Of a stretch of DNA of 64,000 bases, positions 12,684 through 26,050 are shown one piece after another. A program made the position numbers and the translations under genes. The stretch is from Strigops habroptila (taxonomy: Eukaryota; Chordata; Aves; Psittaciformes; Psittacidae), in contig NC_044279.2 in NCBI RefSeq assembly GCF_004027225.2, positions 52,042,744 to 52,106,743 of the forward strand, read 5' to 3'. Within the stretch, counting starts at the first letter, position 1. Each line of letters begins with the position of its first letter. Below the pieces are notes generated by a model, which searched no databases, was not told the DNA's origin, and saw nothing but the letters and a program-made list of their open reading frames with translations.

Positions 12684-15600
12684 ACTGAGCTGTTCTGCCT
12701 CCATTGCCAGAAGGCTTATGTTTGCTTTTTATTAATTACAGGAGTTGAGTGAGTGCTTAAAATGCAACAGTACGGAACTGGTGTCCTGTGAAACATACAG
12801 GCCCAGGAGAAAGGTCTGACCTGAGCCTCAGCTGGTGTCCCCTGACGTCAGGCCAACTACACCTGCTTAGAGCAGCTGAGGGACCTAGTCTCTTGTGTGC
12901 AAAGCTAAGCTGTTTGCCTAAAAGGGCAGCCTCAGCTAGGCTGAAGGACTTGTTTTGAGATGAGACAAAGGATGGTTCTGTACTTCCTATGTATTTTTTG
13001 CATCGTTTGCATCAGTTTACTGATGTAGTCTTGAGAAAGGGAGAAACTAAGCCTTCCCTGATGACTTCAGTGGTGCATGTCTTCTTTAGCAATCCCAGAA
13101 AGGGAATGCTGGCTTCCTATGGTAAGAATTTCCTGGAGTTAGAAGCTGAATAGCTTCCCAGGGTCACTGAGTCCTCTGGCTCTTCTGCATTGCCAGAACA
13201 AGTAAATACACAACTGTGCCAGGGATGCAGAGACTTAGATGGTCCCTGCTCCCTAGAATTGTTGCACAAATCTACAGCTGGGGAAAGGCAGCGTAACTCT
13301 GCTTTGCTGCATTCTCCTATTTGAAGCTTCAGTCCTGAGTATTTGTTTATCAGCTCTTCAATATGCCAATATGCCATATTTCAATACAAAAATCCAGCAT
13401 GTTACAATGCTAACTAGAATGACGTTTAATTTTAGAAGACACCTCCTTTCTGTGTGTAGGAAGATGGGTTTTGCTGTGCGCTGAAGCGCACAATAAGGCT
13501 GTTATCGAACATTCCCATGCTGGTGTGAATTATAAGCAGCACAGTTTTAAAATGAGCAAAACTGCACCCACTTACAAGCAGTCTGCTTTCAAAGTCTTTA
13601 TAGGGGCATTTTGCATTTATTGTCTCAAAGTGACCAAGTGGGTATTGAGGGTCATCTTTTCTCTGGAGCCACATCAGTTTATATCTGCTGAGAACCCAAC
13701 TTTGAATGTGTATTCTACCAAGTGTGTCAGATTTGCTCTGCTGTTTTGCAATAAATGCCTAAAGGCTTGTACAGTGCCTGGAGCAATGCATAATAACAGG
13801 ACTTGTACAGGCCAGTGACCAAGCAGAAAAGACCGCTTTCTGGAGAAGGAATGTGGGGGAAGTCATTCACAGGGAGAAGGACGACTTTTTGGATCACCTC
13901 TAAAGAGAGGAAGGGAAAAGGGAAGGAAAGGAAGAACAGCACATGAAGCTCTCTGTTACAGGAACCGTGCAAGAGTTAGTGCAGAGGAGGATGAGTCAGC
14001 TTCAGGCTTTGGCTTGGGTGGCAAGGATGGTGCTTCCACCTCCCAAACTCCTCTCTTTTTGCTTCATCACTGCCTTTCTGCTCTCAGAGTCTGTGGTGAC
14101 CCTTGATTCTCAGTTCAGAGAGGGATGGTGGCAGTGCCACGCATATGGGAAGAGCAGAGAAGGGAAGCACAGCATCTGCTATGGAGATCTCAGACATGCC
14201 TTTTTGCTGTGCATCCAGTTGGCTGTTAGGACAGGTCTAGGGGCTATAGGTTAGTCTGACTGTCCTGTGGTTTACGTAGTGATTTACACTCACAGAAGTG
14301 GGGGAGGAAGCACCAGCAAAAGTTTCTCCATTTCTTTACACTAGATTTCATTTGCTTTGCATTATGTTCCAGAGAGAAATTACTGCACAGAGCCCTAAGC
14401 AAAGAGCTTCAGACCCAAGTATTTTTGGTACCACACAAAACCTGAGTTGATTGTCTAGGCTCTTTCTTTTGTCAGTAAAAAAGCTAGGCACTGCTAACGG
14501 GTGATTCATGCCTCCCCATGGTAGATCTGACAGATAGGCACAGTGAGTCACCTCGTAATAACTCCAGTTTGTCTGCACTCCCTGTAGGTTTGCTGAAGAC
14601 ATCTAACTTCCAGGTGGGTAAACTTAGGTGAGATAAATCTTATCTCAGGAAGCAATTTCTGCTGCCATTTCTCACCTTCCTCTGCTAACACTTCCAGTGA
14701 AACCTGTGCAGTGACTTGTGAAGAAATGTGCTTCGCTGTGAAGCAGGAGCTTTGAAATGAATATCGTGAAATGTCAGCGGCTCTACCCATGTACTTATGG
14801 CCAACTCATAAGGGAGTAACCATTAAACTTGGAGTGGTAATCTGGAGGATGTTAGAAGTAGAAAACCACCAGTCTGAGGGCTCAGTTTCAGTTTCAGACT
14901 GAGATCTCAGTGGTTCCTCTGAAATCCACAGAAAAGTTTTACTTATACTTGAGGAAAGGTTTGCCTTATCAGAGCAAAGCAGAGTGACTAAATGGCCAAA
15001 TCAATATGAAAAAACAAACATTCTAAACAGATTTTTTTTTAATTTTTTTTTTACTATCCATTTCATGACTGTTTTAGAATAAAAGAATGTTTCTCTAATA
15101 GCATTAAGTATAGCATTCATGCATAGGTGAGGTACTTTTTTTCAGACTACCAATAACAGAGAAGTTGTCAGATGTGATCTATCTTCAAATCAAATGCACA
15201 TACAAACTAGATGTGAAGATTTATTCCTAAATGTCTATTTACTCCTAACTTGAAACTAGCTGCCTGGGTGTCTGTTCAGTAAATCCCAATCTGAGCAATA
15301 TTACGCAAAGGATCAGTCCATGAGTTCTAAAGAGAGCTGAGGATGAGGTTGCTCACATGCATAATAGTATCCGATCAGTAAGGGTCCTCTCTTATGATCG
15401 TATTAAATCACTGAATAATTGCTTATTTGAACTTGTTCTGTCATTGGCAGAGAGTTGTCTTTAGAAGCTGAAATTAAATATATAGAAACTTCTTTAAAAA
15501 CATTATGGAGATTTGTACTCATAGTACTGTTGTGTCACTAACAGATAATGTGAATTTTGCAAAATATGCAGCACATTACAGGCCTCTAGTGGTAGAAATA

Positions 15601-16559
15601 AATATATATATATTAGAATCTATCCCTATAGCAGCTCCTGATGGTACTTATTCCAGTCTTAATAAATTGTGTAACGTTTTCTATTTATAGACTTGGCCTG
15701 CTAGTTTGCTCACTTGAGGGAAATGGAAAATCTGCAGAGGTCAGAAGTGCTAGTGGCAATTTTCTGTTAAGCTGAAAACCACAATGTGAAAGTAAACTAG
15801 GTTAAAAAAGAGATAAGTACATAGTGTATAGCCTCATTCTTGCTCAATTTCAAGGGTTATTTGCAGTAGCCAGGAATAGAATGCAAGCCCTCCCTGTGAA
15901 TTTGGCAGGTTATAATCATGCCACACCACATATGCTGAGGCTTAAGTCTTACCAGCATTTTTTCTGTGATTTGCGTGTGCACAACACTCTACCAGTACAT
16001 CTGAAAGCCTGGCCTTTTCCTGGTTGGTGTCACCTCCCTGACAAATTTGCAGGTGTTTATTGTCCAGCATCCTCCTCCTTTCAGTCCTCTTAAAGGAGCA
16101 TACCATACTGCCAGGCTGATCCAGTAGCATTTAACATTTTATATGCCCAGCACAAATTTATTTGTCATGCCCAAAGTACAAGGCAGTGACTAATCCACTC
16201 CCATAGCATGCTTGCTGCTTTGTTTTGGGGGTTTTTGAGAATTATAAATTCTCACTAATATTAGTACTCTCAAACATAGCTTCATCCCTGTTTCATAAGA
16301 GTGATACCAGTGAAAAAGTAAAGGTAAACACAGCCTGGCTCACACAGGAATAACTGAGAGCTGTAGGCTGTACTGTGCTGGGCTGATATGGTATAACCAG
16401 GATCTAGGCTTTCCAAACAGTAGTGCATGCCTCAATCTCAGCATTTTTAAGTGAGTTAATGGTTTATTAAACATTGTTGAAAGGAGTATTATATGTAAAA
16501 AAGTGAGGAGTGTCAGAAGTGATTGAAGTTAAATAAATTGTTCAGCTCTTTCTTCCACT
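12684..16559. other. intergenic, no gene recognised
   Basis: Short unrelated frames on both strands. A T-rich/A-rich patch lies near 15031-15052. No domain, exon chain or named repeat was recognised. Confidence 0.5.
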
Positions 16560-16800
16560 TAGGTGTTCTTTACTGGACAATGCTTTTCATTTCTGGTCAC
16601 TGCATTTAAGTGAAGTAGGCAAATTTGAGAGGCTTCAGAAGAGAACAACTCAAATGCTATATATTTGGGGAATAAAGAGCTGGGGAGGAAAGCTTAAGCA
16701 GACTAGAAAAGGTCATTCTGGAAGACAGGTGACTGGGGGGTTGCATAAGCAGAATCTACATCAGAATCTCTCTGTGACCTCAGGCCATGGACTAAGTGAT
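16560..16800 (+). mobile_element. probable old CR1/L3-like LINE relic
   Basis: The order of word fragments follows the 3' half of CR1/L3-type LINEs: a 'ttctggtcactgcattta' block, then 'gaggcttcagaagagaacaactcaaatgct', then 'aaagagctggggaggaaagcttaagcagact'. These resemble the family blocks meaning 'vocal part: gagaagggtgcagaggaggg caac' and 'agagctggg actgttcagcctggag'. Divergence is high and there is no open frame, so this is an ancient fragment if the call is right. The identification is from remembered consensus only. Confidence 0.35.
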
Positions 16801-19800
16801 GGAAGAAGAGGGTAAAATTCTGTTGAGGTAGGCATTCAAGTCAGAACATCATATTTGAAAGTGAATGCATTACTGTAAGATGTACCCTCTTGTGCTTAAA
16901 TTTCTTTACATCCTCTTACCTCCTCTTAGCAGGAAGGAGAGGAAATATCTACTTTGTTGAAGTTCATCAGGTAGAGAAAAAGGAACCTGCTCAACCTTTC
17001 ATACACTTACTTATTGCTTGCTTTGGGCTTTCCTTGTTACACTTCTGTATCCTGTCCAGATGATGTATGAGTTGTACATTTTGGTACAAACAGCACCAAC
17101 GTTTCTCAAACATTCCCACCCATGATCCACAGTGAAATTCTAGCCATCTGCAGCCATGAGCTTGGAAGCAATTGCTCTTTGTGTTACCTGCATTCGCACA
17201 TCTATTTGTAGCTATGTTTGAAGGCAAGTTCAATGTCTTCAGCTGCTGTCCAATGAGATGAAATCCAATGACCTACTGGAAATCACATCCAGTTCAGGAA
17301 ATTCTGTGGGAAAAGGAAAGAAGTCCTACCATACTATTAAGTAGTACCCAGTTATGGCAAAAAACTTGGTTCATTTAGCCCAATAGCCCAGTTGCAGAGC
17401 ATCCTGCCATTATTGCTAAGCCAACTCATGCCAACTTTTTAAACAGATTGTTTCTGCAGCAGATGCAGCTGTTTAATGTCCCTAGGTACAGAAGAAGAGA
17501 CTGTGATGTCTAAGATATGGATAAAGTCTAATGGCTACATGGCAAAATAAAATGCTCAGCTAATAAGATGACTGGCATCACTCCCTAGTCCACAACTGAG
17601 CCCTGGCATCTATGTCTGAGTTCCAGGTATCTCACAGGGAATGAATATTTGCCTGAGATCTACATGGTTTCTCTGATAATCCTCTTACCTGACGTATAAA
17701 AGACCCAACAGAAGTGATTCCCTGATTCTGCCAAGAGGCTGGGTTATTCTATTAATTTAGGACCACAACTGGTCTATCCTCTTTGCGACTAGTCGTTGGC
17801 TCTCACGGGGGTGGAAACCTTCTTGCCTCCCCTCCACTGCTGAGTGAATTCTCTTGCTGTATCGCCAACATCCCAGTAAGCACTCAGATGTTACATTAAG
17901 CCTTTCACTCATCACTTTTTACTATTGCAGCTGTTTTTTGGCTAAGCCATTACTTCTCGGGAACAGAGCTGGGCAGATGAGGCTGTGAAATCCCGAAGCA
18001 AATCTATTTGTAAGTGGGGTGGGAAGGCCCTGCTGGTGAATTATATGGAGGGTGATTAGGCACTGCACAAATCAGCCTCATGACTACTTGTGAAAGCAAC
18101 ATGCTTTCACTTATCAGAGTCCTAAATGCATACCTTTAGATATGCTTTTGCAGGGAAAACTTTAAACCTGTGTTTCTGCCTTACCTACTTCATACAGAGG
18201 TGGAACTATCATCAACCTGGGGCTCAGCATGTCATTCTAGTTTGAGTTAGAATCTCTTCAGCCTTAAGGAAGTTGTGAGCCATATGAGCATTTTTTTCCA
18301 AAACCAGGTTCTTTTTCTTCTATCTGCTTTCTTTGTATTAATAGTTTGGCCATTGCTAGCTGCACAGTCATTATATCATATTTTAATTGTCTAAATCTCC
18401 TCATGACAGAAAGTAATTTCAAAGGTTTCCTTGATATGTTAGACATGAAAAGAACAAGTTCTACATCATCCATTTTTCGAACAAACAAATGAGACAGAGG
18501 TATGTGATCTGCATATTCAGAAATAGTCTTTCTTTCCATGTCAGTGTCTGCTTTATATTGCATTATATCATCTCCTGTGGCAGAGTTCAGCATTTTCCTC
18601 TCAGGAGGGTGGTGTGTGGACTTCCAATTAGGAGTGTTTTTCCTATACTGGTATATAGAATATTGTGTCCCAAAGCCCTGGAGGGCAATAAGGACAAAAC
18701 TGAAAGCCCAGGAGCATGTACAATCCCGAATGTACCAGTTCCAAACTTCTTACACTAGTGAAGATAGGAAGGCTGAAATATAATTGCAGCTTGAAATATA
18801 CGGAGCTACCAAAGCAGGATTGCCAGTCCACATCATCTGTCAGGATTTGGCCTGTAGTCTGTAAATATGACCAGACCTATGACCATACGCTAGGTTAACT
18901 TTTCTTGGTATGTAACGCTGTTGCAGAGGACTGGAAAGCAGTAGGTTTCCCATAGCTGCATACTGCAGCAGGAGGAGAGAGAACTCTAGCTAATTTGTTG
19001 TCACCTTTCTGACGACTGCACTAGCCAGCAGCAATAGTGATATTAATGATCCTTCCCATGAACATATTGTCTTTTAGCCAACAATCTCCAAGCATATGTA
19101 AACAGTAATTAAGCTTCATAACACCTCAGGGAGTTACAAAGGGTTCACGTCATGCACTTTACCATGCAGCTCTGCAGCTGTTTGACTGCATATGGCCTTG
19201 CTAGTTATTAACTGATTCCCCACCAGGCTAAGGAGTCTGCTGGAACTGGAATCACAATTGCACCCTTTTCCTGCAATAAACGGAGGGGGAATAGCATAGA
19301 ATAGAATCCCCACCTCCCACCTCCAGTCATCATCCACACTGTTTTCATTGCTGTGAGAATGGTATATAAAGTCCAGCAAAAGTCCTCCCCAGTAAGGAAG
19401 TTGCCACTCTTTCAGTTTGAACGAAGGTATGTTGCCTTGGTAAAGATTTCATGTCACTATGTCTTTTGTTATGAGTTGTATTAACTCAAGGCAAAGCCTT
19501 CTATTTCACAGAGACCATGCATAGGTAGAAGATTAAGGATGGACCACAACAAAACTGAATTTTTTTTGCTATTGTAAATGTAAGGCGATTTCAGAAAGGT
19601 GTCTGCTCTTTTCCAAATGGTGATTGCATCATAAGGACAGAGATCAGAACATCATGTAGTACCTACTGGCTACACAATCCACCATTAGAATATGGAAAGT
19701 TGAATTGTTTGTTTTCTGGCTCCTACAAATATCTGCTCTATTTGGCTTCCAGATCACTGGGAGCAGATGTGCCACATCATTAAAGGAAGAAAGAGGATTT

Positions 19801-22800
19801 TACATCCTCAATTTTTATTGCTACTGTAAGTACTTTGGTAGTCACTGCATGGGGAATTGGACCATGCAAAGCTTGCAATCAGTGTGTTAGACACAATCAA
19901 ATGCTTTGCAGACAGGAGCAGGATAAAAGTAGGAGCAGGGAAAATGGGAATAGAAAGTAAAGTGGTAAGAGTTACGGAGACATCCCGATTTGGCAGTTGC
20001 CTGTTGACCACCACATGCCAGAGATTTGCAGGCATAGTTAGAATGAAAAATGTTAACATGAAAAGGAATGAGACAGTAGAAATACTAAGTTCTGTGGGGA
20101 GATTCTGCAGGTGTAGGGCTGAAACAGAAGGGGGTGAAAGCATGGTGGCATCACAGAGTGATTTAGGTAAGACTAATTTGGTGCAGACATCTTTGCAGAG
20201 GGAAGATGATATGGGTACCTGCCCAGTGAACAAGAAGAGGGAGAGATGTCTTGGACTTTCAGAATCCCCATGAGGCTGATAGATGTTGCTGTGGCAATTC
20301 AAATAATCTGATTTCAGAACCAGAATACACATTATTTGCTTCTAATGCCAGCATTTCAATTACAAGAGCATCTTCTTTCCTGTAGTGGGAACCCCAGCCA
20401 TTTGTAGGTGGCCTGCACAAAATCTATACACCATTTATACCTCTCTTCAGCCTCTGGTGTAGCATCTAGTATGACTGGCATGCTTGATCAGCCAGGTGCA
20501 CATAGGGGAAGAATATCAGAAGGTTGGGTACAGAAGAAAATAAAAGAAAATCCCTTCTTTAATGGCAGTGGATGCTCAGTCGCAAGTACTATTATGTAGT
20601 TTCCCTTAGATAGGAACAGCTGGTCAAATTAATTTCTCAGTTCAATGCTGCTGGTGGTTTTCTGTGGGAGTGAAATGGAAAAGGTAAATTCCCAAAAGAA
20701 CTGAAACATTCAAGTATTACAAGGATTGCGGTTTATAAAGGTTTTGTATTCCCATGATTTCAGATCGGAAAACAAGAGATAGAGGTCATAATTTCAGATA
20801 AGATAACCACAGATCAGCCACAGATCACTACTTCACTGTAGTCTTGTTATGTGGATATTCTACTAGTTGCAGCAGCAATTAAATGTATGTTCTGCCCATG
20901 GCTCATGCGTATTGTAAATGCTATGAGGTCTGGTTTTGGAGACTCTGAACAAGCTAGTTCGTTCTGTGTGCTTTGTAAAGCTCTAGGACTAGAACAATAT
21001 TCATCTGTTGGTAGTGTTGACAATTTGATCCTGTCCTTGAATTTCTCATGACTTAGGTGCACTCACCCTGGGAAGTATGTTATCCCATAAGTGGCTTTAG
21101 ACCTTTTTAGCAAAAGGGCAGATGTAGATATGAGAGGTTTGGGGTTTTTTGTCTTCCTTCCTGGTGCTATTATTTGGTGTTTTGTTGATTTCAGCAGGCT
21201 GGGTTAAAGGTGTGTTTTGATGCAGAAGAGATCTTGTCTTTCACTGCTTTCAATATCACCCCATGCATCCCTGCAGTTTAGAAGCTGAAAAAGAAAGTCA
21301 GTTTGTTTGGTTGGTAAACTTAGTAAACTTCTTTTTTTTCCAGGCAGATTTGGTGTTGCTTATTGGTGTTGTGTGGCTTATTCTTTTGTAACACTGTGGA
21401 AATGAACATAAATAGGATATTGGGTCTGAGACCTTCCTGCTCTATTGGACTTGTCCTGGATTCAGTTTCTGACTGAAATAATAACAGTAGTGATTTAACG
21501 TTGGAAAAGTAAAATATAGGTCTTAAACTTGATGTAACAAATTGATTTTTTAAGCAATTTTATCAATATTAAAATAAACTTTTTCAGTGGGTAAGCAATT
21601 TTGATCTAAGAGAAATAGTTAAATTGCTCACAGCTACATACAGCATTTCTACAAGAGATGAGGTTAGAACCCATGAGATTTTGTACTTCAGATGTGTACC
21701 ACCATACATCGTCTTTCTATGAAGTGTAGATAGGAAAAGCAAAGCACACAGGCCTGTCAGGTCTGATAAGCCTCTGCTATAGCACTGAGAGCATCACCAT
21801 GATATAGCCACAACATCCAGATGAAACTGGCCCACTGCTCCTTGTCTTTCTCAAGTACTCAAATAGGTCTGTTTTGTTAATTCGTGCTTTTAGTATTAGG
21901 AAGCAACAGCAATCAGAGGACCAAATAACAAAAACTACATTGGCTAGAAGCTGTCAGAATTGTTTTGCTGTTGGTATTTGTTATTGATAATGATTTTGTG
22001 GCAAACACCTATGTTACAGGCAGGAGATATCCAGGTTTTAAAATAGTTAGAATATGCAATCTTTTCAATCTCTGATTAACTTGTCTGAGCTGTCACATAT
22101 TGTACATACCTGAGCTGCTTATTATTATGGCTGTAAACCATGTTCCTGTAATACCCTTTTTTCTTGACAAGCCACTGAATGAAAAGCCCAAATCAGTTTG
22201 GCAGTCATAGCTCCCCTAATACTATTTCAGTGAAGGAGCAATATTTTTTCTGTTGAGTTTTTGCTGAAAATTAAAACCCCAGTGGCTTTTGTGCATGGTC
22301 CCCACAGAGCTGCCCTCACAGAGGTACTGACATCCATCAAAGGACACCCATTCTTGGAGTGTAAAAGTACTATGCTACAGATGTCATCTCTCCATCTACC
22401 AGCCATGCTAGTGAACATCTGCAACAGTACCACTGGGAATGCTTCAAGAACAGGGCAGGTTTTTAAAAAATGAAATATGCTTCATGGTATTTAAAAAAAA
22501 AATCAGTTTACATGAACAATAAAATAATTTGCCCAAAATGAAATACATTTGAGAAAATTCACTTCGAATTTTTTTCACCAAGGTAAAAATGTTTGATGGA
22601 AAAGTTTGTGTCTATAATTCTGAGTGTCATACATCAATCTAAATAGCTCAACAAACATTACTTAAAGTTACCACATAGGAGTAATAAAACATAGTCCCAT
22701 CCACACATAATAGACAGATAGAAAGGGCTGGTCTGATTTATTACCTCCATTAATCCACACAGACAAATCACCAAACATTTTTAAGGATTTGAGAACCAAT

Positions 22801-24082
22801 ACTTTAGAAATGAAAACCTGTTGGTTAATAAGCAATTAAAAACTTTGAGAAAGGGCCTTTATAGGAAGCTTTGCAAAAAAAGGGTATGTAAAGTTCACTG
22901 TCATTGTCTCCCTGAACCTAAATCAACAACAACCTGGATCAAAAAAACCCAAAACCAACCAGTAGGATACCAAAGGTCAGTCAAACTTTCTCTTAAACTG
23001 GGTTTCCCTTCTGACCCCCCCCCACCAAATGCAAAGCCTAAATCATCTTTTCCAAAAGTATCTGTTTAATTTCTTTTATAGCTTCCACAAGTCACGGAAA
23101 CACAGTAGTTGTCCAGCAGCATCAACAAGTGATGTGTTTCAATGAAAAATTACCACCATATGGTATGTCTAATTATCCTGCTCTCAAAAGCTAATCTTAG
23201 GTGTTTTGCCCTTCAGAAGTGCTTGTGATGTATCTGGTGACAGACACAACGCAGTGGTACAAGGTATGACACTACCCTCTTTTTTTCAGAGTTCTGCTAA
23301 TAAGCTGTGACCACTGGGAAAATAAGAGGGCATATCTACACTTAGGTGCAGGTACACCTCAGGTGACCAAGCAGAGCCCCATCATTTGGCTTTGCATTGT
23401 TTCTTGGTGGGATGGGGCCAGGGTGCTGGTTCTGCATTGGTACCTCCACATGGGACTGAATCACATACACTGCAATTACTGACTTAAGCCACTGCTGACT
23501 AAGGCTCTCTGTGTCTTTCCTTGCTACGGTTGGCAGAAATAAACAGAGGGGGAAACTTCAGATGACTGTCAAACTCCTCAAAATTTTTTCATATATCTTT
23601 AAAAACAGTAAATGCAGCTTCCCTAGGGATAGAAGTTGGATATGAGGGGTGACTCCAGCTGAGTTTGCTCTTCCTTTCCTCAGTGAGTGGGTTGGTATTC
23701 CCACCATTCTCTGCCCCCTCATTTTGTGGTTTGGACGCATTTTGGGCACACAAAAGCTTGTTGACAGTCCCTTGTGATGGGCTGAAGGAGTGCTCCAAAC
23801 AGACTATTTTCCAGGGTCTTGTCCAGGCATGATTCCTCATCTTTTACTGTTTGAAAAGCTGTCATGACATGTCCTGAAGAAACCTGCAGACGAAATGCTG
23901 TCCTGGTTCCCACTTGGCCAGGCTCCCAAGCATGAAACTAAAGGTCAGTGGTTCACTCCTGTGGAATCTCAGACCTCTTCCACATTCATTTTCCTCCTCT
24001 GTCCAGTCCCCATATCTGATACATCATGTGGGGAGTCAAGAGAGGGAGGGGGAAGAGTGATGTAACCTCTCCTCTGGCAAAG
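16801..24082. other. intergenic, one unexplained minus-strand open frame
   Basis: No gene was recognised. A minus-strand frame is open from about 18749 down to 18264 (about 160 codons, stop to stop). From the ATG at 18593 its product is lysine/arginine-rich, with a stretch ending in LLSVMRRFRQLKYDIM that loosely recalls BESS-type tails of MADF DNA-binding proteins. A plus/minus pair of frames at 19808-20332 has no such features. Otherwise there are only short frames and A- or T-rich runs. Confidence 0.4.
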
Positions 24083-24371
24083 TTATAAGATAACACCACG
24101 GTGCCCGCAGCTCGTGGTGGGTTTCTGGTGGGTACCACTGGGAGACTCTGAATTGTGCTTAAGAGGTGTGAAGATCCACCACATCTGTGTGAGACCCAGC
24201 AGGTGATGTACTCGCCTCACTTGCAGAGAAGAAAGCTGAGCACAGCGTCTGCTTACTGGCACACGCTCTTGAAGCTTCTTGTTTTGCTGCCACACGCACT
24301 GGGAATGAGCAGTGGCTGTATGCTGAGGATAGCCCTGAAGGAAGGGAGGCGCAAATCCAGGCTCTGCTGGG
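24083..24371 (+). promoter_or_regulatory. candidate relic promoter and leader exon of the elongase pseudogene
   Basis: A TATA-like element (TTATAAGATAA from 24083) precedes a locally GC-richer block. That block ends at a consensus splice donor, GGG|GTAAGT, with exon end 24371 and GT at 24372. The next strong acceptor downstream on this strand that leads into recognised coding sequence is at 25990-25991, the first coding exon of the ELOVL-like pseudogene. An untranslated leader exon here would therefore make structural sense. Only the motifs are seen; the link is inference. Confidence 0.2.
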
Positions 24372-25991
24372 GTAAGTCTGTTCCTTCTTCCCGGGTTTTC
24401 CTGTTCGTTACAGTTTGGGGGAAGCAAAGGAAGTGGAGTGGAGTGAGCTGGAATGCTTATGGATTGTTTGAGGGCATGTAACCATATGAAATCTCTGCTG
24501 GACTGGCTCTGAGCCAGCTGATAATCACTGCCTAATCTCCGTGCTGGCAGATTCTGCCCGGATTACAAGGGTTGTGTGTCTGTGTGAGGATACATATGAA
24601 ACGTGCTTGTGCTGAGGGTCTCAGGGGATGTGTCAGAGAAACACACCAAAAAGGGGTGTGACTGCAATGACTGACTGCAAAAGGGAAATTAGTGCAAGTA
24701 TGCTTCTGTCACCGACACGATGCTGTGCATGCAGTTGCATGTTGGGCTGTGTGGTCTGCAGACAGGGATGTGTAGGTATAGCAACTTTTGATGCTTGCTA
24801 TGTTTCACCAGAGTAAATCTGTATACAACTGGATACAAAAAAGCTTTGTTAATTTTAATAGGTTTTATCCAGATGTGCAAAGTCAAAAATTCAGTTGGTA
24901 AACAGTGCCAGGCATGCTCTATGCATTTGTAGTTCCAGTAGAACTATGTCGATTGGGTATTAAGAAACTGTTTATATTCATAAAGCTTCTTAGAACACAT
25001 TTATACCAGTATAAGAGGCCTTATATTAGGCTACAGTTTTGCCTGCTGTGTAATGTACAAGCTGCTGTGCTGCAGGGACCCACTGGACACAGAAGAGTAG
25101 GGAACAGATCCAAAGGAGGCATAGGTACCTTACAGTCATCAGTCTATGAGAAGTCAAAGGAGAAAATGTGCATTTCTCAGCACCAGGAGAAGATGAAACT
25201 GGGAGGAAACTGGTCCTGTGTGCTAATGGAGAGAACTACGGCAGATAACAGAAGCTGTTGAAAGTAACTGCAGTTAAGTGTTTTCTAGGTGAACTTCTAA
25301 ATGCCATTGAAAAGGTCTCCCTGATAAAGGAAAGAAGGGAAGAGGAGAAGCATAATATTGTATATGAGTGTTCTACTTCAGTATACCATATTATAGAACA
25401 TACACAAGATAAAGCAAAACAACCTTAATGTATAAACTGGGCCTCAGAAAGCCAAATAACCAACACAGCTCAGTTAACATCTCTAGAGTAGCAACAGTCC
25501 TGAATTAATCCCAAACCGCCTGCTAGCATTGTGAATCTCCATGAATGCCTGCAGGATTGTTGTGCCAGTTGTGCACACAAAGGATGCAGTTGTGCCACCT
25601 GGTGTGTGTCCTTGCATGAATGTTGTGCCTACACTGCTTTACAAAAAATATCAAGTGATTGATTTCCCAACAAGGCACAGAGAGCTTCTGGCTCGAGAAT
25701 TCCATATGCAGCTCCTCAGAGTATTTTTAGAGGTGAAACTCCAATAGAATATCAAAATCCGGAAATAGAAATTAAACAGCTAATCATTACAGGAGGTTCT
25801 CTTCCTTCCTTTTTTAAACATGACTAATCCTAGTCCAACTTTTTAACTTTAACAGAGAGCAAACTATTTTCTTTTCATTAGCTGTAGTCCTGAGCCTTTG
25901 TCTTAGGAGCCTCCTTATTCAAGACTCAGTCAAGGCTAGGATAAATCGGGTTAATCTCGTCTGGGAAATGCTAATTTTAATTTCTTTCCAG

Positions 25992-26050
25992 AACTTCTTC
26001 AACTTGGCAGAAAACTCAGGAATTCTACAACTGGGTCCTTGAAAGTGGAG
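25992..26050 (+). pseudogene. ELOVL-like pseudogene, first coding exon
   Basis: The acceptor TTTCTTTCCAG precedes this exon and the donor GTAGGT follows it. The frame reads WQKTQEFYNWVLESG and leaves one G, which joins the AT starting the next exon to make an Asp codon, as expected for the N-terminal 'NG-D' region of ELOVL proteins. Where related proteins would start (a Met a few residues before the Trp), the codon here is ACT at 25993, so the start seems lost by substitution. The exon is short, as in functional family members. Confidence 0.8.

Noticed and set aside
19808..20332. Overlapping open frames on both strands (174 and 138 codons).
   Set aside because: Neither product shows a domain or conserved motif. 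Open sequence on both strands suggests a local lack of stop-forming words.
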